This document shows positions 14,742 through 22,987 of a stretch of DNA of 22,987 nucleotides, piece after piece. Origin of the DNA: JAVBQF01 sp031549195 (lineage in GTDB: Bacteria > Bacillota_I > Bacilli_A > RF39 > UBA660); the NCBI GenBank assembly GCA_031549195.1, contig JAVBQF010000023.1:1-22987 (forward strand), written 5' to 3'. The notes below the pieces were generated by a model, which saw nothing but the letters and a program-made list of their open reading frames with translations, did not search any database and had not been told where the DNA came from. A program made the translations under genes and the position numbers. Positions within the stretch are counted from its first letter, which is position 1. Each line of letters starts with the position of its first letter.

Positions 14742-17297
14742 ATGAAAGACATAATAGAGAAAATCTCAGAGTTTTCTTTAGAAGAAATAATGGGAGAAAG
14801 ATTTGGTACTTATTCTAAATATATAATCCAAGATAGAGCAATTCCTGATGTTAGAGATGGACTTAAACCTGTTCAACGTAGGATTCTTTTTGGTATGTAT
14901 AAAGATAAGAATACTTATGAAAAACCATATAGGAAGAGTGCTAAAACAGTTGGAAACGTAATGGGTAATTACCATCCTCATGGAGATTCTTCTATATATG
15001 AAGCTATGGTAAGAATGTCGCAGTGGTGGAAACAGAGTACCCCATATATTGACATGCATGGTAATAATGGATCAATGGATGGTGATTCCCCAGCAGCAAT
15101 GCGTTATACAGAAGCTCGTCTTTCTAAGGTAAGTAATGAACTACTTCGTGATTTAGAACGAAATACGGTCATAATGGCACCAAACTTTGATGATACAGAA
15201 TTTGAACCAACAGTATTACCAGCAAGATTTCCAAACTTACTTGTAAATGGATCTACAGGAATATCAGCAGGGTATGCTACAAACATACCAACACATAACT
15301 TAGGTGAAGTTATTGATGCAACAATCAAAAGAATAGATTCTCCTAATTGTACTCTTGATACTTTGATGAGCATTGTAAAAGGTCCTGACTTTCCAACCGG
15401 TGGCATTGCTCACGGAATAGATGGTATTCGTTCTGCCTATGAGTCTGGTAAAGGTAAGATTGTAATTAAATCAAGATGCGAATTTGAAGAAGTAAAAGGA
15501 AAAGTATCATTAATTATTACAGAAATACCATTTGAAGTTAACAAGGCTCAATTGGTTAGAAAGATAGATGAAATAAGAATTGATAAAAAAATAGATGGAA
15601 TACTAGAAGTAAGAGATGAGTCTGATAAAGATGGATTACGAATAGCTGTCGATATTAAGAAAGACTCTAATAGAGATTTAATATTAAATTATCTATATAA
15701 AAATACTGACCTACAGATTTCATTTAGTTTTAATATGATAGCAATCGTTAATAGAAGACCAAAATTACTTGGATTAGCAGCAATACTAGATGCCTATATA
15801 GTTCATCAAAGAGAAGTAATTACAAAACGTACACAATTTGATTTGGATCATGCCAAAGCAAGATTGCATATAGTAGAAGGTTTAATTAAATGTCTATCAA
15901 TTTTAGATGAAGTAATAAAAGTGATACGCGCTTCTAAAAATAAAGGTGATGCTAAAGACAATTTAGTAAAAGAATTTGACTTTACTGAAATACAAGCAGA
16001 AGCTATTGTAACTTTACAATTATATAAGTTAACAAATACAGATGTAACATTACTAGAAGAAGAACTTAAAAATTTAAATTTGATGATTAAAGCATTACTA
16101 TCTATTCTTGAAAACGAAGAAGTATTAAAAGGTGTAATGAAAGAAGAACTTCGAAAAATTAAGAAGGAATATGCAGTTGCGAGAAAGACTGATATTAAAG
16201 AAGAAATAACAGATATAAAGATAGATACAACAGTAATGATTCCAAAAGAAGATGTTATTGTTATGGTATCTAAAGATGGTTATATAAAAAGAACGCCAAA
16301 AAGAAGTTATAATTCTTCAAATGAAGAGGCAACATTAAAAGATAATGATTATGTACTTAGTCTTTGTGAATTGAATACGCTTGATACATTATTATTATTT
16401 ACTAATATAGGTAATTATTTATATGTTCCAGTACATGAAATTCCATCTTTATTATGGAAAGACTTAGGTAAACACATTAGCAATATAATAAAGCTTGATC
16501 AAGATGAAGAAATCATATCAGCAATACCTATAACTAATTTTGAAGCTGATATAGATATTACAATTGCAAGTCGTGACGGAATGATTAAGAGAACTAAACT
16601 ATCAGAGTTTAAATCAATGCGTTACTCTAAACCAATCACTTGCATGAAACTAAAAGATAAAGATAAAGTAATAAGCGCATTTATAACGATGGCAAGTGAT
16701 ATATTTATAGCCACTAAACATTGTTATGGATTATGGTTTGATGCATCAGATATACCAATTGTAGGACTCAAAACAAGTGGTGTTAAGTCAATAAATCTAA
16801 AATTAGATGTAATAGTATCAGTATCTAATTTCGATGCTAAAAAGATAGAATATGTCTCTATAGTAACTGAAAAGGGAACTGGTAAAAGAGTTAAGTTATC
16901 TGAATTTGAAAAGAGTGCTAGAGCAAAACGTGGATTAATGATATTAAGAGAAGTAAAAACTAATCCATATAATATAGCAGCATCTTTCACAGTTGATGCT
17001 AAAGAGTTTATTGGTATCAAAGGAAATGATATTAAATATATTAAGCTTATAGAACTACCTATAACGGATAGATATTCAACAGGAAGTGTAATCAGTAAAA
17101 CTAAAATAGTATCTTCCTTTATAGTGTGCAACACAGTTGTAAAAACAACTAATACATTTGAAAAAGAAGAAATTATAGAAAAGGATATAGTAGAAGAAAA
17201 ACCTGTTATAGAAGAGCAGGCTAAGACAAAAGTGTCATTAAAAGAAATTGATGATAGATTAATGACAATAGATGATTTCTTAAATTTAGATGAGTAA
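14742..17297 (+). CDS. parC: DNA topoisomerase IV subunit A
   Basis: An 851-aa DNA-cleaving subunit that partners ParE. Conserved blocks are MGERFGTYSKYIIQDRAIPDVRDGLKPVQRR, GNYHPHGDSSIYEAM and AAMRYTEARL with catalytic Tyr122. The quinolone-determining positions are S83 and E87, which look wild-type for a Gram-positive ParC. A C-terminal beta-pinwheel region follows after about residue 490, then a Glu/Lys-rich tail. The match to Bacilli ParC is clear over the first 240 residues. Confidence 0.94.
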   Translation: MKDIIEKISEFSLEEIMGERFGTYSKYIIQDRAIPDVRDGLKPVQRRILFGMYKDKNTYEKPYRKSAKTVGNVMGNYHPHGDSSIYEAMVRMSQWWKQSTPYIDMHGNNGSMDGDSPAAMRYTEARLSKVSNELLRDLERNTVIMAPNFDDTEFEPTVLPARFPNLLVNGSTGISAGYATNIPTHNLGEVIDATIKRIDSPNCTLDTLMSIVKGPDFPTGGIAHGIDGIRSAYESGKGKIVIKSRCEFEEVKGKVSLIITEIPFEVNKAQLVRKIDEIRIDKKIDGILEVRDESDKDGLRIAVDIKKDSNRDLILNYLYKNTDLQISFSFNMIAIVNRRPKLLGLAAILDAYIVHQREVITKRTQFDLDHAKARLHIVEGLIKCLSILDEVIKVIRASKNKGDAKDNLVKEFDFTEIQAEAIVTLQLYKLTNTDVTLLEEELKNLNLMIKALLSILENEEVLKGVMKEELRKIKKEYAVARKTDIKEEITDIKIDTTVMIPKEDVIVMVSKDGYIKRTPKRSYNSSNEEATLKDNDYVLSLCELNTLDTLLLFTNIGNYLYVPVHEIPSLLWKDLGKHISNIIKLDQDEEIISAIPITNFEADIDITIASRDGMIKRTKLSEFKSMRYSKPITCMKLKDKDKVISAFITMASDIFIATKHCYGLWFDASDIPIVGLKTSGVKSINLKLDVIVSVSNFDAKKIEYVSIVTEKGTGKRVKLSEFEKSARAKRGLMILREVKTNPYNIAASFTVDAKEFIGIKGNDIKYIKLIELPITDRYSTGSVISKTKIVSSFIVCNTVVKTTNTFEKEEIIEKDIVEEKPVIEEQAKTKVSLKEIDDRLMTIDDFLNLDE

Positions 17298-17322
17298 AAG
17301 CCAAATTAAATTGGCTTTTTTT
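17297..17322 (+). terminator. Terminator of the parE-parC operon
   Basis: AAAGCCAA (17297-17304) pairs with TTGGCTTT (17311-17318) around a 6-base loop and is followed by a T run. The stem begins in the last base of the parC stop codon. Confidence 0.9.
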
Positions 17323-17368
17323 GTAACAAAACTTCGTTAGTGGCATATCATTTAATAGGTGATAAACT

Positions 17369-17737
17369 ATGTCAAAAGAAAATTTTAAACAGTTTGCAGT
17401 AAAGAACACTGCACTTGCAAGCCATGTTAATAATGGAAGTATGACTTGGCAAAGGTTTTATGAAATGTATGAGATGTATGGAGAAAATAATAATATATGG
17501 AGTAGTTATTTAACGAATGATCCTACAAGCAATAGGGCAGCTGATACAAGTAGTAGTGGTAAAGAAACAACAGTCAAAGATTTAGTTAATATGGTGAAAA
17601 GTATAGAATTAGAAAAGGTACAAAAAGGAATAGATGGAATACAAAGAACAATTTCTTTAATACAAGAGTTAGGTGGAAGCAAAGCATCAGAATCAACATA
17701 TGAGCCAAGGCCAATATATAAACATTTGAGTGATTAA
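17369..17737 (+). CDS. ylbD: YlbD-like protein
   Basis: A 122-aa protein. The segment FKQFAVKNTALASHVNNGSMTWQRFYEMYEMYGENNNIWSSYL (about 6-48) follows the pattern of the Bacilli YlbD family ('putative coat protein' in spore formers). The C-terminal half is a helix (VKDLVNMVKSIELEKVQKGIDGIQRTISLIQEL). ATG 17369 has AGGTGAT at 17357-17363. Its stop overlaps the next start (TAATG), and that next gene is YlbE-like, which strengthens both calls. Role outside sporulation is unknown. Confidence 0.75.
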   Translation: MSKENFKQFAVKNTALASHVNNGSMTWQRFYEMYEMYGENNNIWSSYLTNDPTSNRAADTSSSGKETTVKDLVNMVKSIELEKVQKGIDGIQRTISLIQELGGSKASESTYEPRPIYKHLSD

Positions 17738-17958
17738 TGAAGTTAGATACTCTTTTTGCAATAAGACAGGATAAAAATCTTTATACTTACTTGAAGTATC
17801 ATTCTCATTGGTATAAGGTCTTAAAAAGAAACCCACTTGCTTTAAAAGAAATGGAACAAGAAATGAAGAAGGAATATAAACTTACTACTACAGATAAAAT
17901 ATCAGATTTAGCATCAAAATTACAAATGGTTAGAACATTTTTAGATGTATTGAGATAA
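17737..17958 (+). CDS. ylbE: YlbE-like protein
   Basis: A 73-aa protein with the YlbE pattern: an N-terminal helix LFAIRQDKNLYTYLKYHSHWYKVLKRNP (HWY-x-L-x-R-x-P) and a C-terminal helix. It is one base overlapped with ylbD (TAATG). In Bacillus the same pair precedes ylbF, an RNase Y accessory gene; no YlbF-like sequence follows here. Function unknown. Confidence 0.75.
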   Translation: MKLDTLFAIRQDKNLYTYLKYHSHWYKVLKRNPLALKEMEQEMKKEYKLTTTDKISDLASKLQMVRTFLDVLR

Positions 17959-17970
17959 TACATCTTTTAT
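17943..17970 (+). terminator. Terminator of ylbD-ylbE
   Basis: AGATGTATT (17943-17951) pairs perfectly with AATACATCT (17957-17965) around a 5-base loop and is followed by TTTTAT. The left arm lies inside the last codons of ylbE. Confidence 0.8.
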
Positions 17971-17971
17971 A

Positions 17972-18001
17972 TTGACTTAATATTATCATTAACCATATAA
18001 T
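17972..18001 (+). promoter_or_regulatory. Promoter of the 290-aa gene
   Basis: -35 TTGACT (17972-17977), an 18-base spacer and -10 TATAAT (17996-18001), 26 bases before ATG 18028. The SD is AGGTGG. Confidence 0.8.
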
Positions 18002-18027
18002 AGTAAGTACTAAAAACAGGTGGTACT

Positions 18028-18900
18028 ATGAGTAGATGTTTGACTAATGAAGAAAAAATTGATGGACTTTTAATAAGAAAATTTGAAAACTTAAGAATAA
18101 ATAAGTTAGGATTAACAGTAAGTAATCAAAAATATGCTCTTATTAAAAGTGTGACTCAAAGTTTATTTCCATTATTTAATTTTTTTAAAGTAAAAGAAAT
18201 TTCCTCATCATCCGCCGAAACAGATGAAGCGTTGCAGTATTTAAGTATTGCATTATCAGAGTTAGGTATAATTGAAAATTATTCTAGAAGACCTATGAAA
18301 ATTGAGGAAGATTTAGGAAAACGTATAATTGAGACAATTGATGGTGATACAGGAAAAACTATTGGTATTACAGCAGAACATTTTGATACACTTGATATAA
18401 TACCTGACGCAATAACATTTTATATGATGGCTGCACTTAAAGATAAGCTTCCATCATGCAGAAAAGTAGAAGATTATTATGATTCGGAAGCAATGAGTTA
18501 TCTCGCTAAACATGTAGCAGCATCTATTATTGATGAGATAAGACATAGTGTTAATTTAACACAATATTCTATGGCGAATTCTCTTAATAATATAAGGTAT
18601 TATATGAGCTGTTTAGAAGATGGAGATAATTTAAAAGAAGATAGGACGGGTGTAGTAAGAGCATTAATGAGATATAATGCTAAAGAGATATCGTCTGAAT
18701 TAAAAGGAATACTAGCCTTTGATGTATACGAAAAAGACCCTGGTAGAGTTCTTGGCATGATGCGAAAAACTGTAATGGATAGAAAAACAACAGCAGATGC
18801 TATGTTTGATAAGTTAGGAGTTCATACAGATAGTGAAGAAGCACCAATCGTTTTAGAAAAATCAATAAGAAGAGTATCAATACTTCAAGCCCTTAAATAA
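18028..18900 (+). CDS. Unknown 290-aa soluble protein
   Basis: No family recognised. The protein is mostly helical with a Ser-rich loop (about 59-65, SSSSAETDEA), a GDTGKTIGITAEHFDTLD stretch near 110-128 that has no P-loop, and an Arg-rich C terminus (KSIRRVSILQALK). No signal peptide or membrane segment is seen. It forms a single-gene unit with its own promoter and a terminator overlapping its 3' end. Confidence 0.75.
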   Translation: MSRCLTNEEKIDGLLIRKFENLRINKLGLTVSNQKYALIKSVTQSLFPLFNFFKVKEISSSSAETDEALQYLSIALSELGIIENYSRRPMKIEEDLGKRIIETIDGDTGKTIGITAEHFDTLDIIPDAITFYMMAALKDKLPSCRKVEDYYDSEAMSYLAKHVAASIIDEIRHSVNLTQYSMANSLNNIRYYMSCLEDGDNLKEDRTGVVRALMRYNAKEISSELKGILAFDVYEKDPGRVLGMMRKTVMDRKTTADAMFDKLGVHTDSEEAPIVLEKSIRRVSILQALK

Positions 18901-18925
18901 AATGCTTGAAGTATTTTATTTTTTT
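18880..18925 (+). terminator. Terminator of the 290-aa gene
   Basis: A perfect 11-bp stem, ATACTTCAAGC (18880-18890) with GCTTGAAGTAT (18904-18914), is followed by a T-rich run to 18925. The left arm encodes the last residues of the gene, and the stop codon lies in the loop. Confidence 0.9.
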
Positions 18926-19043
18926 GCCTCTTTTTATAGATTTATGTTTAGATTATATGTTACAATTATCTCATAGAATAAACGGGGACTAGTAGTTATT
19001 TTATAGCTTCTATATTTTTTATTGTTTTTTAAGGAGTAGTATT

Positions 19044-20525
19044 ATGAAAAAAGGATTTGATCACAAAAAGTATATTAAATTACAAACGGATGAAATATTA
19101 AAAAGAGTTAATAAGTTTAATAATAAATTATATATCGAATTTGGTGGTAAATTATTTGATGATAATCATGCTGCAAGAGTATTGCCTGGATTTGATAAAA
19201 ATGCCAAGATAGAAGTATTGAAAAAACTTGCAAATAAGCTAGAGGTATTATTTGTTATTAATGCTAAGGATATAGAGAAAAGTAAGACAAGAAGTGACTT
19301 GGGTATTACCTATGAAATGGATGTTTTAAGACAAATAGATAAATTATCAAATATGGGTATTAAAGCTAATAAGATTGTAATTACGCAGTTTGAAGGCGAA
19401 TTGGCCGCTGTAACATTTAAGAATAAGGTTGAAAGAAGAAATATAACAGTATACATTCATACTTATACAAAAGGATATCCTACTGATGTCGATACTATAG
19501 TAAGCGAAGAAGGGTATGGGGCTAATCCATATATTGAAACAGAAATGCCTATTGTAGTAGTAACAGCTCCAGGAGCTTGTAGTGGAAAGCTTGGAACCTG
19601 TTTATCTCAAATATATCATGAATATAGAAGAGGAATAAAAGCAGGATATGCTAAGTATGAAACATTTCCAATTTGGAATTTATCATTAAAACATCCAATT
19701 AATTTAGCGTATGAAGCATCAACAGCAGATATAAATGATATTAATATGATAGATTCATTTCACCTAGAAAAGTATGGAATTACATCTGTAAACTATAATA
19801 GGGATTTAGCGGTATTTCCTGTACTTAAAACAATTTTAAATAAAATAGCAGGAGAAGATGTATATTATTCACCAACAGATATGGGAGTAAACCAAGCAGG
19901 TTTTGCTATTATTGATGATGAAATAATATCAACTGCTTCTAAAAAAGAGATTATAAGAAGATACTATTATAGTTTGTGTCAATATAAAAAGGGAATAGAT
20001 AATGGTAATAGTAGTAAAAAAATAGAAATGCTTATGGGGGAATGTGGTATTACTACAAGTATGAGAAAAGTAGTGAAAGCCGCACTTGATAAAGCACATG
20101 AAACAAAAGAGATAACTATTGCCTTAGAACTTCCAAATGGTAAGATGATTACAGGTAGAAATACTGATGTAATGACTGCTGGGGCATCTACTATCCTAAA
20201 GGCATTAAGAAGCCTTGCAAAGATTAATGATGAAGGACATCTATTATCTTTAGTTGTATTAGAACCAATGCAGAATCTAAAAAGAGAATTATTTAATAAT
20301 GGTGAAACACTTTTAAATATATATGATGTACTTACTGCTTTAAGCCTTAGTGCAGTAACTAATCCAATTGTAGATCTTGCATTGTCACAATTATCAAAGT
20401 TAAATGGTTGTGAAGCCCATTCGAGTCACATCATTGCAAATAATGATTATTATACATTTAAAACATTAGGAATTAATTTAACACAAGACCCACATTTCTT
20501 TTCAAAAAATTTATATGAAGAGTAA
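19044..20525 (+). CDS. UPF0371 (DUF1846) family protein
   Basis: A 493-aa protein matching the DUF1846/UPF0371 family. It opens KKGFDHKKYIKLQTDEILKRVNKFNNKLYIEFGGKLFDDNHAARVLPGF and continues with the P-loop-like VVVTAPGACSGKLGTCLSQIYHEY near 172-195, PIWNLSLKHPINLAYEASTADINDINMIDSFHLE, and YYSPTDMGVNQAGF. Full family length. Family members have solved structures but no well-established reaction. The SD is AAGGAG (19031-19036). The 118-base leader upstream holds no gene; a 9-bp imperfect stem (ATAGAATAA/TTATTTTAT) is visible there but is AT-only and not convincing. Confidence 0.9.
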   Translation: MKKGFDHKKYIKLQTDEILKRVNKFNNKLYIEFGGKLFDDNHAARVLPGFDKNAKIEVLKKLANKLEVLFVINAKDIEKSKTRSDLGITYEMDVLRQIDKLSNMGIKANKIVITQFEGELAAVTFKNKVERRNITVYIHTYTKGYPTDVDTIVSEEGYGANPYIETEMPIVVVTAPGACSGKLGTCLSQIYHEYRRGIKAGYAKYETFPIWNLSLKHPINLAYEASTADINDINMIDSFHLEKYGITSVNYNRDLAVFPVLKTILNKIAGEDVYYSPTDMGVNQAGFAIIDDEIISTASKKEIIRRYYYSLCQYKKGIDNGNSSKKIEMLMGECGITTSMRKVVKAALDKAHETKEITIALELPNGKMITGRNTDVMTAGASTILKALRSLAKINDEGHLLSLVVLEPMQNLKRELFNNGETLLNIYDVLTALSLSAVTNPIVDLALSQLSKLNGCEAHSSHIIANNDYYTFKTLGINLTQDPHFFSKNLYEE

Positions 20526-20554
20526 TAATATATTGAAGGATTGGATGTGCTTAA

Positions 20555-21097
20555 ATGACAAGAAAATATTTGTCGAGACCTGATTGGAAGAGAATAGCTA
20601 AAAGAGAAGATAGGAAAATGTATATTAGTGAAGCAGATTTTACTGGAAATATACATTTTTTGAAGATGTTAGAAGTATCTAATACACTATTAAATACTAA
20701 ATTTGAAATACCAGAGTTGATTGTTAATGACAATTACAGCTGGATTTTATTCATGCCAGATAATGAATTTTATGTTATAATTGGTCAATTTGATAATAAT
20801 GATAATCTAATACAAATATATGTTGATATTATAAATGATAGTGGTTTAGAAAATGATGAATTATATTATGATGATATCTATATTGATGTAATACTACACT
20901 ATGATAAGAAAGTATTAATTGATGATGAGGATGAATTAAAAGAAGCACTAAAAGAAAATATTATTACTAACGAACAATATCAATCAGCTTATAAAACTGC
21001 AATTACCATTTATGAAGATATGAAATCAGATCCGGATAAGTGGATGAATTTAGTTAATAAGTATCATGCAATTATGAAAAATAAAAAAGAAATATAA
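20555..21097 (+). CDS. DUF402 nucleoside tri/diphosphate phosphatase (Ntdp-like)
   Basis: A 180-aa protein, the usual size for Firmicutes Ntdp/YgaC. The DUF402 core is YVDIINDSGLENDELYYDDIYIDVILHYDKKVLIDDEDELKEAL (about 89-132), with the acidic residues used for metal binding. Characterised relatives hydrolyse nucleoside tri- and diphosphates. The SD is weak (AAGGA about 14 bases upstream). It lies 29 bases after the UPF0371 gene and is probably co-transcribed. Confidence 0.85.
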   Translation: MTRKYLSRPDWKRIAKREDRKMYISEADFTGNIHFLKMLEVSNTLLNTKFEIPELIVNDNYSWILFMPDNEFYVIIGQFDNNDNLIQIYVDIINDSGLENDELYYDDIYIDVILHYDKKVLIDDEDELKEALKENIITNEQYQSAYKTAITIYEDMKSDPDKWMNLVNKYHAIMKNKKEI

Positions 21098-21161
21098 TTA
21101 GATAAATAATGATTTTTAACTCTTGTATTCATATAACAACCTACAATTTAGTTATCAAAAC

Positions 21162-21214
21162 TTGACAAATTTAACAATGTATGATATAATTTGCAACATA
21201 AATCAAAAGGGGGG
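21162..21214 (+). promoter_or_regulatory. Consensus promoter and G-run ribosome site of the large partial gene
   Basis: -35 TTGACA (21162-21167), a 17-base spacer and -10 TATAAT (21185-21190): a full match to the sigma-70/SigA consensus. It is followed by an unusual AAAAGGGGGG at 21205-21214 ahead of ATG 21224. Among the promoters seen in this window this is the strongest by sequence, implying high expression. Confidence 0.9.
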
Positions 21215-21223
21215 AAAAGATTT

Positions 21224-22987
21224 ATGAAATTACTTACTATTGAAGAAAGAAATGCTTTACTAGGAGATGTAGTAGAGCGTAATGATGATAACAGATTTTA
21301 CAATTATTTAAGGGAACTACAAATTAGTGCACATGCAACTACAGAAGATTTGGAAAAAGCACTTGCTTCTCTAGAAGCCTTTTATGTAAAACAGGGTGAA
21401 TATTATAAAAAAGGAAGAACAGAAGAAGACAAAGCGGCTATTGATAGGAATTTGGCTAATATCTTAACAGATAAAGCTGCAACTGCAAATAAATTGCGTC
21501 CATGGGCTGCTGCAAATAGCAAATTAATAGAACAAATGACAGATGAAGAGAAAGTGGAAGATAGAAAAAATGATGCAGAAATGTTTGCAAAATTATATAC
21601 ATTAACACAGTTTAATGGTAATTTTCCATTTTTTGAAGTTTTAGAAAAATTACAAGGATCAGAATATGTTGAACAACTACTACAACCAGAATCTGAGCTT
21701 TCAACATTTGCGAAAGAAGCAGGAATTGATCTTAAAGCCTTGGTTTCTGAAAAAGTAACTCTACAAGAACTAAGGGTGCTAATGACTGATAAAAGGCGTG
21801 CAAGGAGCCAAAAAGAATATGCTCTTAGTAGTAATTTACATGAATTAGGTACTATTTTTGAGTCATATAATATAGGTCAATTGATATTATCAATTACTGA
21901 AAAAGAACAAGATCCAACTATTACTGATGAAGAAAGAGCTAAATTAGGATCTCTAAAAGAAGTTGCATATAAATCGCTAGCGACAAGGCTTGGCGAAGAA
22001 TACTATCATGATGATGATACCCTAAAAGAATTCAAAAATGATAGGAAAGTATGGATTAACGCGCTTACTTCTGAAAAAATGGATGAAAGTCAAAGAATAG
22101 ATGCAGTGAAGCAAATGGTCAGTAAGAGAAAAGGCATAATTGCTGTTGATATAAAAAATATAAACAATAATTCAGTAGAAGGTTTTTCACTAGAAAGTGC
22201 TTCATTTGATGATTGTTTAAAAAACAGAAGTGAACATTGGGGATATAATTGGTGTTTATTAAGAGATATGGATGGTCAAGAATTTGATTCATTGCGTGAA
22301 ATGCTAGCTGATTTAATAAATGAAAATGGTGAAAAATATCAGTTCTTTCCACAAGCAAGAATTCATTTAAACAATCAGGCTGATCTATTCAAAAAAATAG
22401 AGGCAGAACATAATTTTATGTATGCAACTACTAGACTAGCTGTCCAAGCTCTTGATAAAGTACTTGAAAGTGCAGGAATAGATGTTTCCTATGATCCTAA
22501 CAAAAGAAGAGATAGAGAGCAAGAAATAGCTACTGTTAAAGGTCGTAATAGACACTTCAGGGAATTGTTTTGGTTTAGAAATTGTGAGGAGAATGTTTAT
22601 AGTGAGCACAGGTATAGACCTGTTGAAGAATCAGTTGATATGTCTTACATAGAAGAAGCAATGAAAAGTAGTAAATATTCATGCCCACAGTATCCAACAG
22701 GCCTTTTATTTTACACTGATACAGACTACTATGGTGGCGGGTATATAACACATTGTCGTGGTGTAGATTATGATTTGGATAGAGTACCTTTTGATAGAAG
22801 TGAGAATAGGGATGCGAGAATAGATGTTCTTGCTGCAAAAGCTGCTCCTGAATATGCTATTGAAAGAGAAGAAGCAAGGAAAAGAGCTGAATGGGAAGCT
22901 AAACCAGCTTCAAAAACTCATGTTAGAAATGCAATTGCAGCAATACATGATGCACAAAGAGATGGCGTTGAGTTTACACTTACAGGT
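21224..22987 (+). CDS. Large unknown protein, N-terminal 588 codons (runs off window)
   Basis: The frame stays open for 588 codons to the window edge. The N terminus is MKLLTIEERNALLGDVVER. The sequence is soluble, helical, and rich in charged and Asn residues, with DEER, EDKAA and REEARKRAEWEAK stretches; no signal peptide or membrane segment is seen. A more aromatic, Cys-containing section lies near 485-520 (KYSCPQYPTGLLFYTDTDYYGGGYITHC, split here as KYSCPQYPTG and YYGGGYITHC). I see no known catalytic motif. Use of TGG for Trp and typical codon choice indicate a host gene. Confidence 0.85.
   Translation, partial: MKLLTIEERNALLGDVVERNDDNRFYNYLRELQISAHATTEDLEKALASLEAFYVKQGEYYKKGRTEEDKAAIDRNLANILTDKAATANKLRPWAAANSKLIEQMTDEEKVEDRKNDAEMFAKLYTLTQFNGNFPFFEVLEKLQGSEYVEQLLQPESELSTFAKEAGIDLKALVSEKVTLQELRVLMTDKRRARSQKEYALSSNLHELGTIFESYNIGQLILSITEKEQDPTITDEERAKLGSLKEVAYKSLATRLGEEYYHDDDTLKEFKNDRKVWINALTSEKMDESQRIDAVKQMVSKRKGIIAVDIKNINNNSVEGFSLESASFDDCLKNRSEHWGYNWCLLRDMDGQEFDSLREMLADLINENGEKYQFFPQARIHLNNQADLFKKIEAEHNFMYATTRLAVQALDKVLESAGIDVSYDPNKRRDREQEIATVKGRNRHFRELFWFRNCEENVYSEHRYRPVEESVDMSYIEEAMKSSKYSCPQYPTGLLFYTDTDYYGGGYITHCRGVDYDLDRVPFDRSENRDARIDVLAAKAAPEYAIEREEARKRAEWEAKPASKTHVRNAIAAIHDAQRDGVEFTLTG

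Noticed and set aside
12407..17297. gyrB-gyrA instead of parE-parC
   Set aside because: ParE-type (PLRGKVLNTEKA, HKDGSVSIEDHGRGLPTG) and ParC-type (MGERFGTYSKYIIQDRAIPD) blocks match Gram-positive topoisomerase IV better.
18926..19043. Riboswitch or structured leader before the UPF0371 gene
   Set aside because: Only an AT-only imperfect 9-bp stem is visible, with no known riboswitch core and no terminator/antiterminator pair.

Overview
The window looks like a low-GC, AT-rich member of the Bacilli or a Mollicutes-like uncultured Firmicute. Support comes from the conserved genes and their order: ylqF/rbgA close to rnhB, priA, parE-parC, a ylbD-ylbE pair, a UPF0371 (DUF1846) gene and a DUF402 (Ntdp-type) nucleotide phosphatase. 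The standard code is used: Trp is TGG and the conserved genes contain no in-frame TGA. TAA dominates as stop; the only TGA stop among annotated genes is in the mobile region. The exact genus cannot be read from the sequence.

Region 1 (1-4884) is the unusual part. It is an array of three head-to-tail cassettes placed against the 5' end of the chromosomal ylqF (rbgA) gene. Each cassette starts with a 150-180 bp structured repeat carrying two copies of a TTGGTAACGA...CTAAACC motif, continues with different cargo, and ends with a copy of the ylqF start region, broken at the same point, GGTATCAATTG(GT). The cargoes are a SAP/DUF6434-type protein, an overlapping RhuM + PHP-phosphoesterase operon, and a Qng1/DUF2419-type queuosine-salvage hydrolase. 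Cassettes 1 and 3 also carry their own ylqF promoter region. The last (rightmost) copy is joined to the intact ylqF body. This is the pattern expected when elements repeatedly integrate by site-specific recombination near the 5' end of an essential gene and each supplies a replacement 5' end. No recombinase is encoded in the window, so it would have to act in trans or lie upstream.

Region 2 (4791-8186) is the ylqF operon: the ribosome-assembly GTPase gene, two membrane-protein genes of unknown function, rnhB (RNase HII) and a thioredoxin-like lipoprotein. It ends at a strong terminator that probably works in both directions and is shared with a convergent unknown gene (8253-9314), the only minus-strand gene.

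Region 3 (9315-17322) holds priA, an unknown 175-aa gene with a good promoter, and a parE - unknown 133-aa gene - parC operon ending at a clear terminator.

Region 4 (17323-22987) holds ylbD-ylbE, an unknown 290-aa gene, the UPF0371 gene, the DUF402 gene and the first 588 codons of a large unrecognised protein behind a consensus promoter. Apart from region 1 the window is ordinary housekeeping chromosome interspersed with several genes I could not assign to a family.
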